This document shows positions 11,987 through 24,864 of a stretch of 64,000 nucleotides of DNA, one piece after another; the first letter of the stretch is position 1; each line of letters opens with the position of its first letter. The notes beneath the pieces are model-generated. The model saw nothing but the letters and a program-made list of their open reading frames with translations. It did not search any database and had not been told where the DNA came from. Made by a program: the position numbers and the translations under genes. The stretch comes from Adiantum capillus-veneris (taxonomy: Eukaryota > Streptophyta > Polypodiopsida > Polypodiales > Pteridaceae): positions 122,728,817 through 122,792,816 of the forward strand of contig CM043958.1 in the NCBI GenBank assembly GCA_014529385.2, given 5' to 3'.

Positions 11987-14900
11987 CAACGTGTGTCCTC
12001 ACAAGCCTGTTGACACGTGCTAAGTAGAGGCAACCTACAAGCAGTGTTAGAAATAGCAATATATATCCTTACCCATTTTGAGATTGCATAGCAAGGAGGA
12101 GCTCTCCGTCTCTTTTTGACTCCACATTTAAGTTTTGACAATATACACAAACATGTCGGGAGGGAATATGTGACGAAGCTAAACACATTCAAAAGTTGAA
12201 TAAACATTACTAATGATAGGATGCCACAAACTCACAAGATATATTGCACATTACCATCTTGGATCCATGATAGCCCTGCCTTTTGGCCATGATTCCCATC
12301 CCACACCAATAACTTTTTGTTGCTAATGTTTGCCCACTTAGTTCCTTGAATATCTATAATATCATTCAATTGGTCATTGACTCTCACTCATGTGGGCTCT
12401 CACTTAGTTAGGTCATACATTGTTCCCTCATTGTGCTCTCCCCCACGAGACTCAAGAAGGATACAAGGAATGGGAACCTATGGACAAATAACCATGACCA
12501 ATAAAGCTATCTGTAAATGAAGAAAAGCTGAATAGAAAATCCCAAAAGATTACCTTTCACTTGTATTTTACAAAAGTCTATATATACACAAGAAAATTCT
12601 CAACTCTTTACCTGATACAAGATGATACAATAGGCTAGCATGCCTTTGCTTTTATACCTACCTAAGCTGTGCTATTTTTGATAGCATATCTTCCTATTCC
12701 TAGCCAAAATAGGGCAGTATTACCGAAATGATACTATTTTAATAGCTGACATGTATTTGTATAGAGACATCCCGTGGGAGACCTCTTTAATGACCTTGCA
12801 CCCAATCTTGAGAGTGCATAAAAATCCATGTTTATGATGTTGAAATTGAATCCCCCGACTCTGTAATGATTTTGTCTACACTCGTGAATTCATCCGGTCC
12901 GTATATTTGCTGGTATGAGCCCAAAAACATCTCACACCATCACATTTTGCCTGCCTCCATTGCTTTGTGAGCTCTCAATTCCTTCCTTTCAATATTATTG
13001 TAAACACATTATTAACACATTGGGTGGCCTTTAAATGGTCTAAAGATCAATTAATCAAAGTTCTGGGTGGTAACCTAAATCCAAGTGTCGAAAGCTTTTG
13101 ATGATGTCTTAATCTATATTGGCCAAGGGTTGTAATGCCTGAAGGTCATCTAAACATACATAAATCCTTTTAAATCAATTCTCAAGCAATATTTTTATAC
13201 AAAAATCCAAGTAGAATTCTTCCTTCTTCTCAATTGACTGCCTTGAATGTCTAATCAATTTCAGACAAAAGTGGGACACACCTTTTTCTTGATCATTGGC
13301 TTGTGTTCCCCCCGCCTTGTAGACCGTTGTTCTGATTTCACGAACGTTAAATTTTCATGGTCGAAATATGGCATGAAAATTGTGAATCATGGTAATTTTA
13401 TTTTTTGCATAATATTAGTTGTCCAATTAGTTTGCGTTGAAAAACCTGGCCAAGAAATTGATTTATTTTCGAGGAGTGCTTGTGATGTTGTCATGGGTTC
13501 CTAAAGGAAAAAACTTGAGAGAAGACAAAATGCACAATGATGGCATAATTACATTACTTTTTTAGTTTCTCATTCGTGCCAAAAAATGCTCATAATGAAA
13601 CAAAACTAGAGCACTCTTCTTAAACCCTCTCTGTCCTAGTCTTGGGTGCATTTTTGTCAGCTTTGCAAGGCGTGCATGAGCTAGGGAGAGTTCTGGGTAG
13701 CGTCGGCCAAGGATGGGAAGACACGAGAAGGCCGGGCATGGTGACTTTGAAGCTTTTCTTGTTAGCACAATTAGTTCATGAACTACATATATAGAAGTTT
13801 AACGCTCAAGGAAAAAGGGAGCATTTGAATGATACACATTGAAAAAGATGAAATTGCTAGAAAAATGGCTTGCTTCCATGTAGGTTTATCCACTTTAGCA
13901 AATTCTATCTAATTATACTTTTTTGCTCCAATTGCACTCCAATTGAAGCCATTTGAACTTGAATGACCCAATAATTTGTACGTGTTTGGAACAACTAAAT
14001 TCCTCTAGTCAATTAAATTGCTTTTGTTTTAGCACGATAAAATAAAATGAGATAAAAATGCACTCCTCATGCTCTCAAGTGTTCTCAATGTTGACTAGAT
14101 TGGGTGCAATTTTGTACCTACATACACTCCACTATGTTTTTTTCTTTATAAAAACTATCCCATAAATTGTGTTAGACCCAATTAAGTTGTGTTAGACCCA
14201 ATTAAGTGCAATCAAATGCAAAATTGATATAAGTATCCTCTAGGGTAAAGGGGCCAATAAAAAACCACCCCCCAAAGAAAGGACAATGACACCCCCAATA
14301 ATAAGACAAAGCTGAACCAACTTTGTGCAATTCAAAAGAATGCTCAACGTTCGTCTTTTTTGAAATGCAACCTTTTCATTGGGCAATGGATGATTTAAAC
14401 CCTTGTTGGCACCCATGTCTTTCTTTTGGGGTTGGTGTGTCTTCTTTTTCACACCCATTTTTGTTACACAAGAATGCATAAATGGATTTATAACTTTCGA
14501 CTCCGATCATCAAAAAAGTTGAGATCAATTTTTTCGTAAAGCTCTCGACGAAACGAATCAAATGAGCTACTGATTGGTTATAATTGAGCTCGGAGATCGA
14601 AGATCTAGCTCCCTCTCTTAGGTGGCCTTAAGTTGGGGGTTTTACCCTAGTTCCATCCGTTTTGTGCATTGGGTCCAATTAAGTTCAAATTGACATTAAT
14701 AGTATTTCAATTAATCTCACTTGCATACAACCTATGATACATTGCAGCTAGCTTCAATGTTATAATTGGCACCATTCATGCATCAGATTTTATTTTTGTG
14801 CAATTTAACTCTCACTATACCATGTCTTTTGTGTACCTCTCTTGGAATATGTGTCACCTTATTTTCCCAATATTTGTCCTCAAATGGTTGGCTGAGTTGT

Positions 14901-17900
14901 TCCGGAATTGATCAAATAATATGAAAATGGTGCACATGAACTAGATTGGGTGCAATAGAATGATATAAGGTGAACCCCCCCTTCCCCTTCTCCTTCCCCC
15001 ACCCCACCCCCCCCCCCCCCCCCCCGAAAACACACAGCTTTCATGAAAGACTCGTTTTCAATCATTCTTTCCTTCATTGCACATGTTTGCACCCATTTGA
15101 AGTTTGTGAGACTTTTCTTGTACTTTGTTGTCTCTAAGTGGTTGCACTTTGATTTAGTTGAGGGTGTTTTTAAAATGTACTTAGTGCCTCAATTTTTAAT
15201 GTGATTTGACCTTAGTCACATTTGACAAACATAATTATGCTTCAAATGAATTCATTTAGCGTATTCAATTGAATTAAGTGAAAATTGTGCATAGTTTCAT
15301 TTCATTTTACATTGACTCTAGATTAGAGCAAATAAATCCCCTTTCACTCAGTTGTGAGTCATTGTGCTCAACTTTGATCTCAGAAATAGTCCTCAAATCA
15401 AATATCAAATTGGTCCAATCGAGTAGAGCTTGAGTGTAAATGGTGTACATTAACTATAATCACATCAATTATGGATTAATCCTCTAGGATTGATTGATAT
15501 CAATGGCGATTGAGTGTAAATGGTGTACATTAACTATATTCACATCAATTCCGGCTTAATCCTCTGGGCTTCATTGGCATAATGCTGATTCAATAGCACC
15601 CATTCATACCAAATTTCCATTGATTTCACATGGTGTGCAAGGAGAGAGTGTATGTGAATGCTACCTACCTTGGTTTGTAAGAGATCCTTCTATTTGGTCT
15701 GGCTACCAATCTCTTTCTATTGTTGAAATTGGTATGGCTACCAGTCTCTTTCTAATGTTGAAATTCGACTAGAAGCAAACCAAGAACGACATCTCTGAGT
15801 TCCTTTTGCATTGCTACTGAAGCAAAAGAAGATATCTTTTGTAAAGGTGAAGAATGCATCTCTAGTTCTTTTGCTTGCTCCCTTTGCATGCTTCGGTAGT
15901 AGTCTCCCACTTCTCATTGGTTGTTGGTGTTCTAGGATTGGTGACAAACATCACTTTAGAGTTAGCTGGTCCAATGAACAATCGGATGATCACATTCATA
16001 GAATTTTTTGGTCACAACTCTCTTTGTTGGCAAAAAAATATTGGTCATATAAATGGGTTTTCTTTCTTTATAGAAATTTTCAATTCTGAAGATCTCTCAA
16101 TAGTTCTTTTAATTTGTGGTACAACATTGACATATCTGAAATATCCATGTGCCAAGTGCAAATGTTCGACTGTCCTAAGAAAAGGAGAGTGAAGATCCAA
16201 TAAATATTTTGGTTGTGTGACTTTAAGGGCAGGTTGAGTAATGGAATGATTTCACATGTGTGCACTCGCTAATGATGCTTTGGAAACTTTATGAGGGTTT
16301 GTTTTGGATTAGGGATGGATTACATTGCCAGAGTTGTTGGGTTTGGATGATGGATCTTGGCTTGTACATCAATATTTATTAAGAATGGGTTGTTGACAGG
16401 TATAGTCTTGATGGAAGCAAATTGATAGAATTGCCAAAGTCTTGTTTTGGTTCCAATACACATCAATATTTAAGAGTTGTGTTGATTGGTACAACATTGA
16501 AGTATGTCAGATGGAATGTTAAATTTTTGGTCTTGATTTGTAATAGTTTGTTCTTTTTTTAGTCAAATGCCTTGTAATACTGTTTTTTTTCTAGCATAAA
16601 TATCAGAAGCTCCTTGTCGAGGAAGAATCTCTAAGACCATTGGCGGCCTTATTGAAAAATTAAGGCTAATGACATTAATGAGCAGGGTCAATGGTGCTAT
16701 TTCACAAACATGTTGATGATATTGGTTTCTTGGCCCATGATAACAAGAGTTTACGAACATGCTTAAGGAAATATGGAGCTCGAAAGAACACCAATGGGGA
16801 AGCGGTAGTAGGTTCCACAAAAAATGAGCAGCATAATGTGAGGCAATCGTGGCCCTACGCAACAAGAGCATGCGCAAATGCTAAAGATGAGGAACACATG
16901 GAAGCTGAAGAGGGAGCTTTGCAGCAACAAGCTACAAGTAGGTCTGCACTCTCGACATTCATCAGAGTCTATCTTTGCTTGCCTTGCAGACATCATTTCT
17001 GGTATACCTCAATTTTTGCTTCCATATAAGTTTTCTATTGCTTTTTGCATCTTTTGTAAGGTTGAGTTCTTTGAGTTAGTGCTATCAATACGGTCTAGGG
17101 TACTGTGTGCCTGATTCAAAATTTCTATCTTTGTTGTGTGATTTAGTAGGATGAATACACTCAATGCCACAACAAAAAGGTTTTTCTTCAAAATACTACT
17201 CTTTGTCTGTTCACAAAATGTGGCAATGCTTTTTGATCTGCTACATCTTCCCGCATGCAAGGTGGTCAAGGCATCTAAATGTGTACCTTTTATTTTATCT
17301 ATAGTTTTTGTACTCCCTGCAAGCATCAATGTTAGCAACAACAAGCTCCTGCTTCCCTTAGTAGAATGAGGGAGAAAAGTGATAAGAGACAAAACTTGTT
17401 GTTTGATGTCCCCCAAATCACACGTATGCAGCTTGTGAGCAACTTATTTGTCCTATTGTAGGGGCACTAGCTTGCTTCTAACTGGAACTTCTCATCAAGT
17501 TTCAACTTTTGTGATGGTTGAAAGCTAGATTTCTAGAGGGTTGGTCATGTTGAATCTTACAAGTACTTGGTTTGATGAATTCTTACATCGATAGTTTCAG
17601 TAACTTAGATTATGCATACATAGTCCATGTAGTGGACTATTTGCGATATTCTATATCTCTTTCACATCTAGTCAGAAACACATGCTTAAAGTGAGTTGAA
17701 GTTCTCTACAAAGTTATGCATCATTCAGATTCTTTTGCAAAGTCCATGCTTTCAATTGATGCGAATTAGCTTCTTTTGCAAAGGTCATGCTTTCAATTGC
17801 TGAGAAGAGCTATCATTCCATCTTTGGTGTCAGTGAGATACATAATAGTGTTGTGGACATAGAAGACTAGATAAACCAAAAGCGGATCTGCCTATGGATT

Positions 17901-19100
17901 GTAGAGCAAGCTTAGAGAAAAAGACCAGCAGGCAGCAAGCAGTGTGTTGGAGATGCTTGGTCTCATAGTTCCCATGGTTGTGGTGAGAGTTGCAAATTAT
18001 GATAAGTACAATGGGATCATAGTTGCATTAAAGAGTCCAATGCCCATGTATTTCTTCAATTGTTGATACATCATGCACTGGCTGGTTGTAGCAAAGTTGA
18101 TTTCTCTCAAGTCAACATCATTCTTACTTTGTATATTTAGGAAAGATGCAAATTGAGACAATTTTGCCTATCTAATAGCAGATCATTTACATCACCGTGT
18201 TTTGTTGGTTTTGCTTTTTGGACATGCTATGCTTCGACAAGGTTGAGATGTGGGGTCGAGGCGGCGGCTTGCATCACATGGTGGCATCCCCTTCCTCTCC
18301 TTAGTTTTAGTTGGCATATCAGTTGCGTGCTGCTATTTTTGATGGTCATGTGGGGTTGAGGTGGCAACTCACATGACATGGTGAAATCCCTTGCTTTCAT
18401 GATTCTCTTGGTTTTAGATGTCTTATCTACTTCGATTGGGTGGCTCCCTATTTAGCCAAGACCTTAGTGATAGGATGGCTTGCTTGTTAGCTGTTTCTTC
18501 ATTATATCTATGGAACTTTGATGCCTTGGCTCTGGCTGCTTTGTAATTCTTTTTGGTATGAATATACTACACATTCTTGTGAGTATTGAAAAAAGAAAAA
18601 AAAAGATCCATGGTTGGTGTAATTTTTCTTTCTTTCCTTATATAGATCGCTTGCTATTATGGAAGAAAATCAATTGTTAGAACCACCATAAAATTTTGTT
18701 CACTGAGGCAAAAATTGACAGCAAACAATTGCCAAATTGATTCTTCTAGCCCAAACTACTTCAAAAGCAGGTTTAAATAAGAATTGTAAAAGTTAATAAC
18801 CTTTACTAATTAAAGATGCTAGACACTATGCGAAAATCAATATGTTAATTAGATGCCACCTATTGATTTCTAGCTTTTTTTGGGCTTTTTTGAGCCTCCA
18901 CCAAAAATCTTTTTAGTCTTGGAACAAGCTTTAGGGTGAAAGCATGAATAGGTAGAAAGCTATTCATGTGGTATAATTAGTAGCATAGAACAATGTTGTG
19001 CCATATTGCACATTTGGAATATACATTTAGATTAAAAAAATTAACATAGTCCTCTTGCTTGATCAACCCCACTCTTTTTCATTAATGCGAGCAGTTTGAA
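11987..19100. other. Intergenic DNA, no gene seen
   Basis: Only short open frames without recognisable domains occur. There is an 80-bp tandem duplication at 15431-15590 (each copy begins TGAGTGTAAATGGTGTACAT), a 19-bp repeat near 14,165-14,205, a duplicated segment near 17,715-17,805 and another near 18,240-18,400. A poly-C tract is at 15007-15025. None of this indicates a gene. Confidence 0.55.
15007..15025. repeat. Poly-C tract
   Basis: An uninterrupted run of about 19 C, preceded by C-rich DNA. Confidence 0.9.
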
Positions 19101-19116
19101 ATGGGACCTTGCCACC

Positions 19117-19117
<1 letters not shown>

Positions 19118-19203
<86 letters not shown>
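19118..19203. repeat. (CT)43 microsatellite
   Basis: About 86 bases of perfect CT repeat. Confidence 0.95.
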
Positions 19204-19206
<3 letters not shown>

Positions 19207-19556
19207 TCTCTCGTGCACCTCTGCCTAACCTATCAACTGTACTACTGTGCTTGGATGAGCTAGTGTGCTTGGAGTCTTGGATGACTGCTACTGTGCTTGA
19301 AGGCTACCACTTGCTGAGCTACTTGTGCTCTTCTGTTCAAGGTATGTCTCCCCTGTACATTGTTGCATGTGTATCCTCTATTGCAAGGATATTGCATGCA
19401 CATTGAGCTATCGTGTAGCATGTAGAGTTGTATGTGCCACACTCTGTTACATTTATACAACATTCCATAGATTTGTTTGCACAAACACATCCACACCATC
19501 CACATCCACACCATCCACACTATCAAATCATTAGTGAGAACATCAATATTTTCTAT

Positions 19557-20130
19557 ACTCTTGTCAAGTGTGCCCACCGAAGGGTGCCTGATGCAATTGG
19601 AAGAGGAGGATACTAGGGTACTTGTAGTTGTGAAGAATATTGTGGAGGCCAGCTTTCAAGATTGTAAGTCAAGACTGGAGGATGCAAAGAAGCAAGTAGA
19701 TGATGAAGTTAGAGAATTGCATAGGCCTGAGGGTGCTCAAGGATCAAACACTTTGGCAATGAAGCTATAAATGCAGATTGATTGCATGCAAGAACCTATA
19801 GATTGTCAACACCTGATTGATTTGATTGAAAATTTCTCATCTTCTCCTCCAGGGAAAATTGCTGAATTAGAAGCCAAGGTGTCCATGGCCAAGGTGCTTC
19901 ACATAGGCAGCTGCGGGACGACAAGAGTGCAGAGGGCGTGCTTGTCTGCATGGTACCTCTTGTATTTGTTGGGTCATTTGGATGAGTCTTGCTATGATGT
20001 TGTCGCTTCTATCTGGCCCACCCTGGATGCATACGAGTTTCAAATGGCGCTGGAGCTTTTCCTCTTCATTCAAAAGCAGTGTCAATATATTCATGAGCCA
20101 CCCTCTTGCAAGAAGAGTAGCCCTTCTTGA
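19557..20130 (+). pseudogene. Unrecognised ORF pair in one frame
   Basis: Two open stretches share one frame, separated by a single TAA near 19,768. The first ends with a charged, probably coiled segment (SRLEDAKKQVDDEVREL). The second is 119 residues and includes LSAWYLLYLLGHLDES and EFQMALELFLFIQKQ. The region has fewer stops than its surroundings, but I recognise no family. It could be an exon, a transposon fragment or chance. Confidence 0.22.
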
Positions 20131-20293
20131 TATCTATAGTCAAGACTGAAGCCTATTTGCATCTCTTTGGCGATGAAGATACACATAATTGCATTTCACT
20201 TGGAGAGTGGGCCTCTCTTTCGGCACATGTAGCAAGTCATTTGGATGGCAGAATTGTTAATGTGTGTAGGAACACCCTCATATACAGATGGTT

Positions 20294-20830
20294 TTAGCCT
20301 TGCCTTGATGGTTTTCGACATTTACAGAGTGGGCTCTTTGACGCATGATAAGGTGAAGAAAACCGGTGTTGAATAGCCGACACCACTTCCTGCTTGTAAA
20401 CATACTTTGTCAGCATCTTAACGATTTGTCCATTTGCACTTTCTACCAAACCATTGCATTGAGGATGATAAGCCGAACAAAACCGGTGTTGAATAGCCAA
20501 CTTCTCTACTAAAGCCTTCATAAGTTTACTCCTAAATCCTTGCCCTCTATTCGACACAAGTACCTATGGCACTCCAAAACAACAACAAATACTGTCAAAA
20601 ACAAACTGAGCTACCACATGGGCATTTACCTCCTTCACAGCTTTGGCTTTGACACACCTGGTAAGGTAGTCAAACGCCACTACAATGTATTTTTTCCCGC
20701 TTGTCGACTTCGGGAGTGGACCAATGACATCTAGGACCCACTTCTAAAAAGAATTTTGGGCAATGATACCTCCTTGCAATTCGGCTATCAACCTCCTCTC
20801 ATGACCTTGAAAGAAATTGAAGACTTTTTG
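20294..20830 (-). pseudogene. Ty3/gypsy integrase core relic
   Basis: Read on minus, a DDE integrase core is clear: VIGPLPKSTSGKKYIVVAFDYLTR carries the first catalytic Asp in split form (FDYLTR), VSNRGQGFRSKLMKAL stands where SDRG is usual, so the second Asp is Asn, and AYHPQCNGLVESANG carries the catalytic Glu. A TAG sits just before VLVSNRG. After the Glu region a segment encoding AIQHRF is repeated about 120 bp downstream on minus, a local duplication. The copy cannot be active. It is the only integrase catalytic core seen in this window. Confidence 0.85.
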
Positions 20831-21518
20831 AGCACCGGTTAGTGCTCTGAAAGATTGTCAAAGCTACAAAAGCAAAGGATAGTACAGAAGTCTTGGAAGC
20901 TTACACTGATAGGGGAGGATCTTATGACCTATGGACGGGTGAGGTGCTACAAAGGGTACTTCAGGTTTCCCACCAGCTTCCTCCCCGTCCTTCAGCAGTG
21001 GCATTTCCTCCCCTTTCTTCAGAATATACTGATAGTGCAGGACTACCATCCTCACATAAATCAGTGACCCTGAGCTCTTCTCATCCACATGCTCTGCTAG
21101 CCTTTCCAGCAATGGCACACCGCTGCTTACGAGGAAGAAATTGGTGTGGTGTTGCAGCAATGTCATGAGGAGAGTGGAAATCAAGGTAAAGACTAGGTTT
21201 TGTTTTGAATCTTGAGAGCAGGTATTTGGTCGCCATTGATAGTACGTGATGTGCACTATTGGTGCAAACTTGCCCCATGAATGTCAGACTATGGGCTCTT
21301 GGCCTATGGAACATGGCCATGCTCTTGGATTTTGATTTGGACAAGAATTGATGTTGGTAAGACCCTGTGTAGTGTTTTTCGGATGAAAAAGTGTATCTTG
21401 AAGGTGTTGGGGGTCAAAAATGATTAGAATGGCTTCAAACTTGATATATGAGCTCTTGAAGATGATAAGAAAAGATCTGGAATGTAAAAATACCCTATGT
21501 AGGCCAAAAGTGTCAAAT

Positions 21519-21542
21519 AGACATCCTACGCGTAGGATGTCT
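21519..21542. promoter_or_regulatory. Lone 24-bp palindrome, element-1 variant
   Basis: The half-site AGACATCCTACG is followed directly by its reverse complement, with no mismatch. It is identical to the copies in the leader of element 1 (29.6-31.2 kb). It lies about 700 bp from the integrase relic and is probably a leader fragment of a rearranged related element. Confidence 0.8.
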
Positions 21543-21826
21543 ACTTCATCATTTCTTGCAGGTGACCACACAGATTGGTTGGCTATGTGCTCATGAATGT
21601 GTTGTGCAAGTTTCATGTCTAGCTCTTTTCGTTCCTAGTTTGGTGGGGTTACTGGTGTAGGTGGGACAAGGATCACATCCTTAGGTTTTTCAACTGGTGG
21701 CTCTAGTAAAGCTTGGGTTGTTTGAGTCATTTTTTGACAAATTTAAAGCCTTTTCTTACATGTGCTTGGGTTTCTTTTGGAGTTTGTGGTTCACTTCCAT
21801 GTGGTTATATGTGTTTTGGAGTGTAT

Positions 21827-23000
21827 GGCTATGTGTTGTATGCTATATGGCACAATCTATATGTGCTATGTGCTACATAGTATAGAATATGGGCTATGTG
21901 TTGTATGCTATATGGCACAATCTATATGTGCCATGTGCTACATAGTATAGAATATGGGCTATATGGTCACAACATGGCTTTAATACTGCTGGAGTGTGTG
22001 TGGTTATATACTATGCATGGTTATCTTCTAGGTGCTATACAGGTCAATCTTGGTGCTATACGGTCACAATATAGCCCTTATCTTCCTAGAGTGTGTGTGG
22101 TTATATGCTATGCGATATGTAGCACAATCTACATATGTAATATGTACTCTATAGTATAATTTGTGTGCTACATGGTCACATATAGACCTAGAGTGTGTAT
22201 GGGATCTTAATATGGGATATATAGAATAATCTGTGTGCTATATGGTCACAACATAGCCTTGAGTATGTGTGGAATTGTGATATTTTCTATATAGCATAAT
22301 CTGTGTGCTGTATGGTCACAAGGTAGCCATGGAGTGCGTGTGGAATTGAGATATTTTCCATATAGCACATTCTTCATATGTGCTATGTGCTACATAGCAC
22401 ACTCTATGTATATGGTCACAATATCCACTTGGAGTGTGTGTGGCTATGTTCTATGCACACTCTGAATAGAGCTATGTGTCATATAGCACATTGCATATCA
22501 TATACCACAACAAATAGTGTTATATTCTATTACCATTGTCTCTTTGCATAACACACAATATATAATAAACTATGTGCTATGTGCTATATAGCACACTCCA
22601 AACAGAGCTATGTGTCATATAGCACATTGCATATCAATGCAAATAGAGAGAATGTTTGTGTTATATATGCTATTGCAAATAGTCTCTCCTATGATCTACA
22701 CTACATATTCTATGTAGCACTTATAGTACATAATACTTGGAGTTCATGCTATGTACTATATAGCACACTATAGTAGAGGTATGTGTTATATAGCACATTG
22801 CATATCATATAACACAAGCTTGTGCTATATAGCATATAGAGAAAATGTTTGTTTTATTTGTGGTATTGCAAACAATCTCTTTTTTATGATCTACACTGCA
22901 TATTCTTTGTAGCACTATAGTACATAATTATTGGAATGCGTACAATAGCATATGTAGAAAGTCCATTTGGTATCATAGTTTGCTATGTGCTATATAACAC
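21827..23000. repeat. AT-rich tandem array with dyad TGCTATATAGCA motifs
   Basis: Two 65-bp tandem units start at 21827 and 21892, with a partial third at 21957. Further on, degenerate longer units recur around 22,440, 22,570 and 22,745, each with a segment like AGCACATTGCATATCAT. Many copies of a GTGCTATATAGCAC-like dyad occur; a perfect 14-bp copy is at 22581-22594. No coding potential is apparent. Confidence 0.75.
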
Positions 23001-23439
23001 AGAAACAATCATTGACTTCAACATACATGTTTGAAAGGTTATTTTATCATGCTGGTTTTGTTTCATTTTTAAGACTATATGTGTTTCTTCTTTGTTTCAA
23101 AAAACTGCTTGCAAAAATAGAGAGCAATATAGCACATGAATTCAAGTGGGCTTCATATAATGTGGGGGCCAATTTGATGAAGCCTTTCCCTCCATCTATG
23201 GAGTCTAAGCATAGCAATAGCAAGGTGGCAGTTGGAGGACTCTAACACTGTGCAGGATGTGGATTCCCCTTTGATGCTATAAGCTTGGAAGTATTCTCCC
23301 TACCTTGCACCCATGTGTAGCATATGCTATGCTTTGCACATGTATGTAGGGACTATGACTACATGTTTGGAACTATGGTGTATTTGTCCACTTGATCTTC
23401 AGGCTGCATCCATTCAAGAAAGATTGAATTCCCACTACC

Positions 23440-23900
23440 AGGTAAGGGACATTGTTTTCTAGTGTTTCCATGGACATATACTGCACATTTCCATCACACT
23501 TGGTCTAGTGCAACAATTTTTGTTTCATGGTTTTTCCACTTACCTTATATGGCACACCACTTAAGGTGTTTCTTGAGAGCCATGAGTTGTTCTTGAGGAT
23601 TTCCTTGTTTAGACATTGCATATACTACACATTTCCATCACACTTGGTCTAGAGTAAGACGTGTGTTTCATGTTTTGTCCACTTGCTTAATATGGCACAC
23701 CACTCAAGGTGTTTCTTGTGAGCCATGAGTTGTTCTTGAGGATTTTCTTGTCCATGTGCATATACTGCACATTTCCATCACACCTGGTCTAGAGTAACAC
23801 TTGTGTGTTTCATGGTTTGTCCACTTGCCTTCTATGGAAAACCACTTAATGTGTTTCTTGTGAGCTATGAGTTGTTCTTGAGTATTCTCTTGTCCAGACA
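23440..23900 (-). repeat. Three tandem units encoding a Gag finger-like motif
   Basis: Three units about 140-144 bp apart (landmark CATATACT/A at 23475, 23619, 23759) match each other closely. On minus each encodes QEQLxAxKKHxxWCAI or WFSI, then KWTNHETH and, in the best copy, a Cys-Tyr. That resembles the motif W-C-x-I-x-x-K-W-T-N-H-(x4)-C-Y found in the Gag proteins of elements 1 and 2. Stops and frame changes break the units, so no protein is now made. This is probably a tandemly expanded gag fragment. Confidence 0.6.
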
Positions 23901-24864
23901 TTACAGAGGCATTTGTCTTTGAAGAATAACCATCAATTTACTCATTCTCCTCAATGTGTCTTTGTACTCTTCCATAGTGGAATTCACCAACTAGATCCAC
24001 TTGTGTAGGTATAAAAACCCCTTTTTTGCCAATCCTTGCGTGTGCTCCTTGAGAATCTTCTTCATACATATGAATCTTCTTCATACATCTCACAATTATA
24101 CTCTAGTTTAATATCATCATGGATGAAGCTTCCAACATGGCATGCTTCATGCTATATAAGCCTTGTAGTTGGTGGAAACAATCTCCTACAAAGGATAGTC
24201 TCTAATGAAGGCATGGCAGAAGTACTATAATGTATGCTGGGGAACAATCAATCCCGTGGTTGCATCTATAAATAGGCTCCGCTACTTTTATTTTGAGACT
24301 CTTGTCTCTTGTATCCCTAGACCATACACACATAGACTTTTAGCTGATCAGTTGTGCCACTGTATTACTATGAGTTAGAACCACTCCTAGTTTTTCATTT
24401 GAATCTTCATTATATCACTAAAAATTGCATTTGAATTTGAATCTGTGATTGAGTCTGAACCAATTGTAACAAGATTTTATGAACTATATTTTGAGCTCTC
24501 TTATTCAATGTCTCATAATTTGAACTTGTCTATTCATTTTAGTCCAATCATTTGTCTAAAGTTTGGTGCCAACTTCATTTGAAGCTGTATGCCCAGTGAT
24601 TTGGGTTACACTTCAAATGAATTCTATGCCATCTGATGATTTGACCTCTGATATGTGAACCTAATCAGCTCATCTACCATCCAATGTATGAACTCGATTA
24701 CTCATATGATACTTGAGCTACATGTTCAGTCACTTTGAGTCTAACTGTGGAATGACTATCAAGCTCCAACTCATTCCATTTTGGTAATCATGGTGGTGAG
24801 CTGAAGATCTTGACAGGAACCAGTCTCCCAAGTCGAAACTTAGAGTTAACTAGTTAATCACAAT

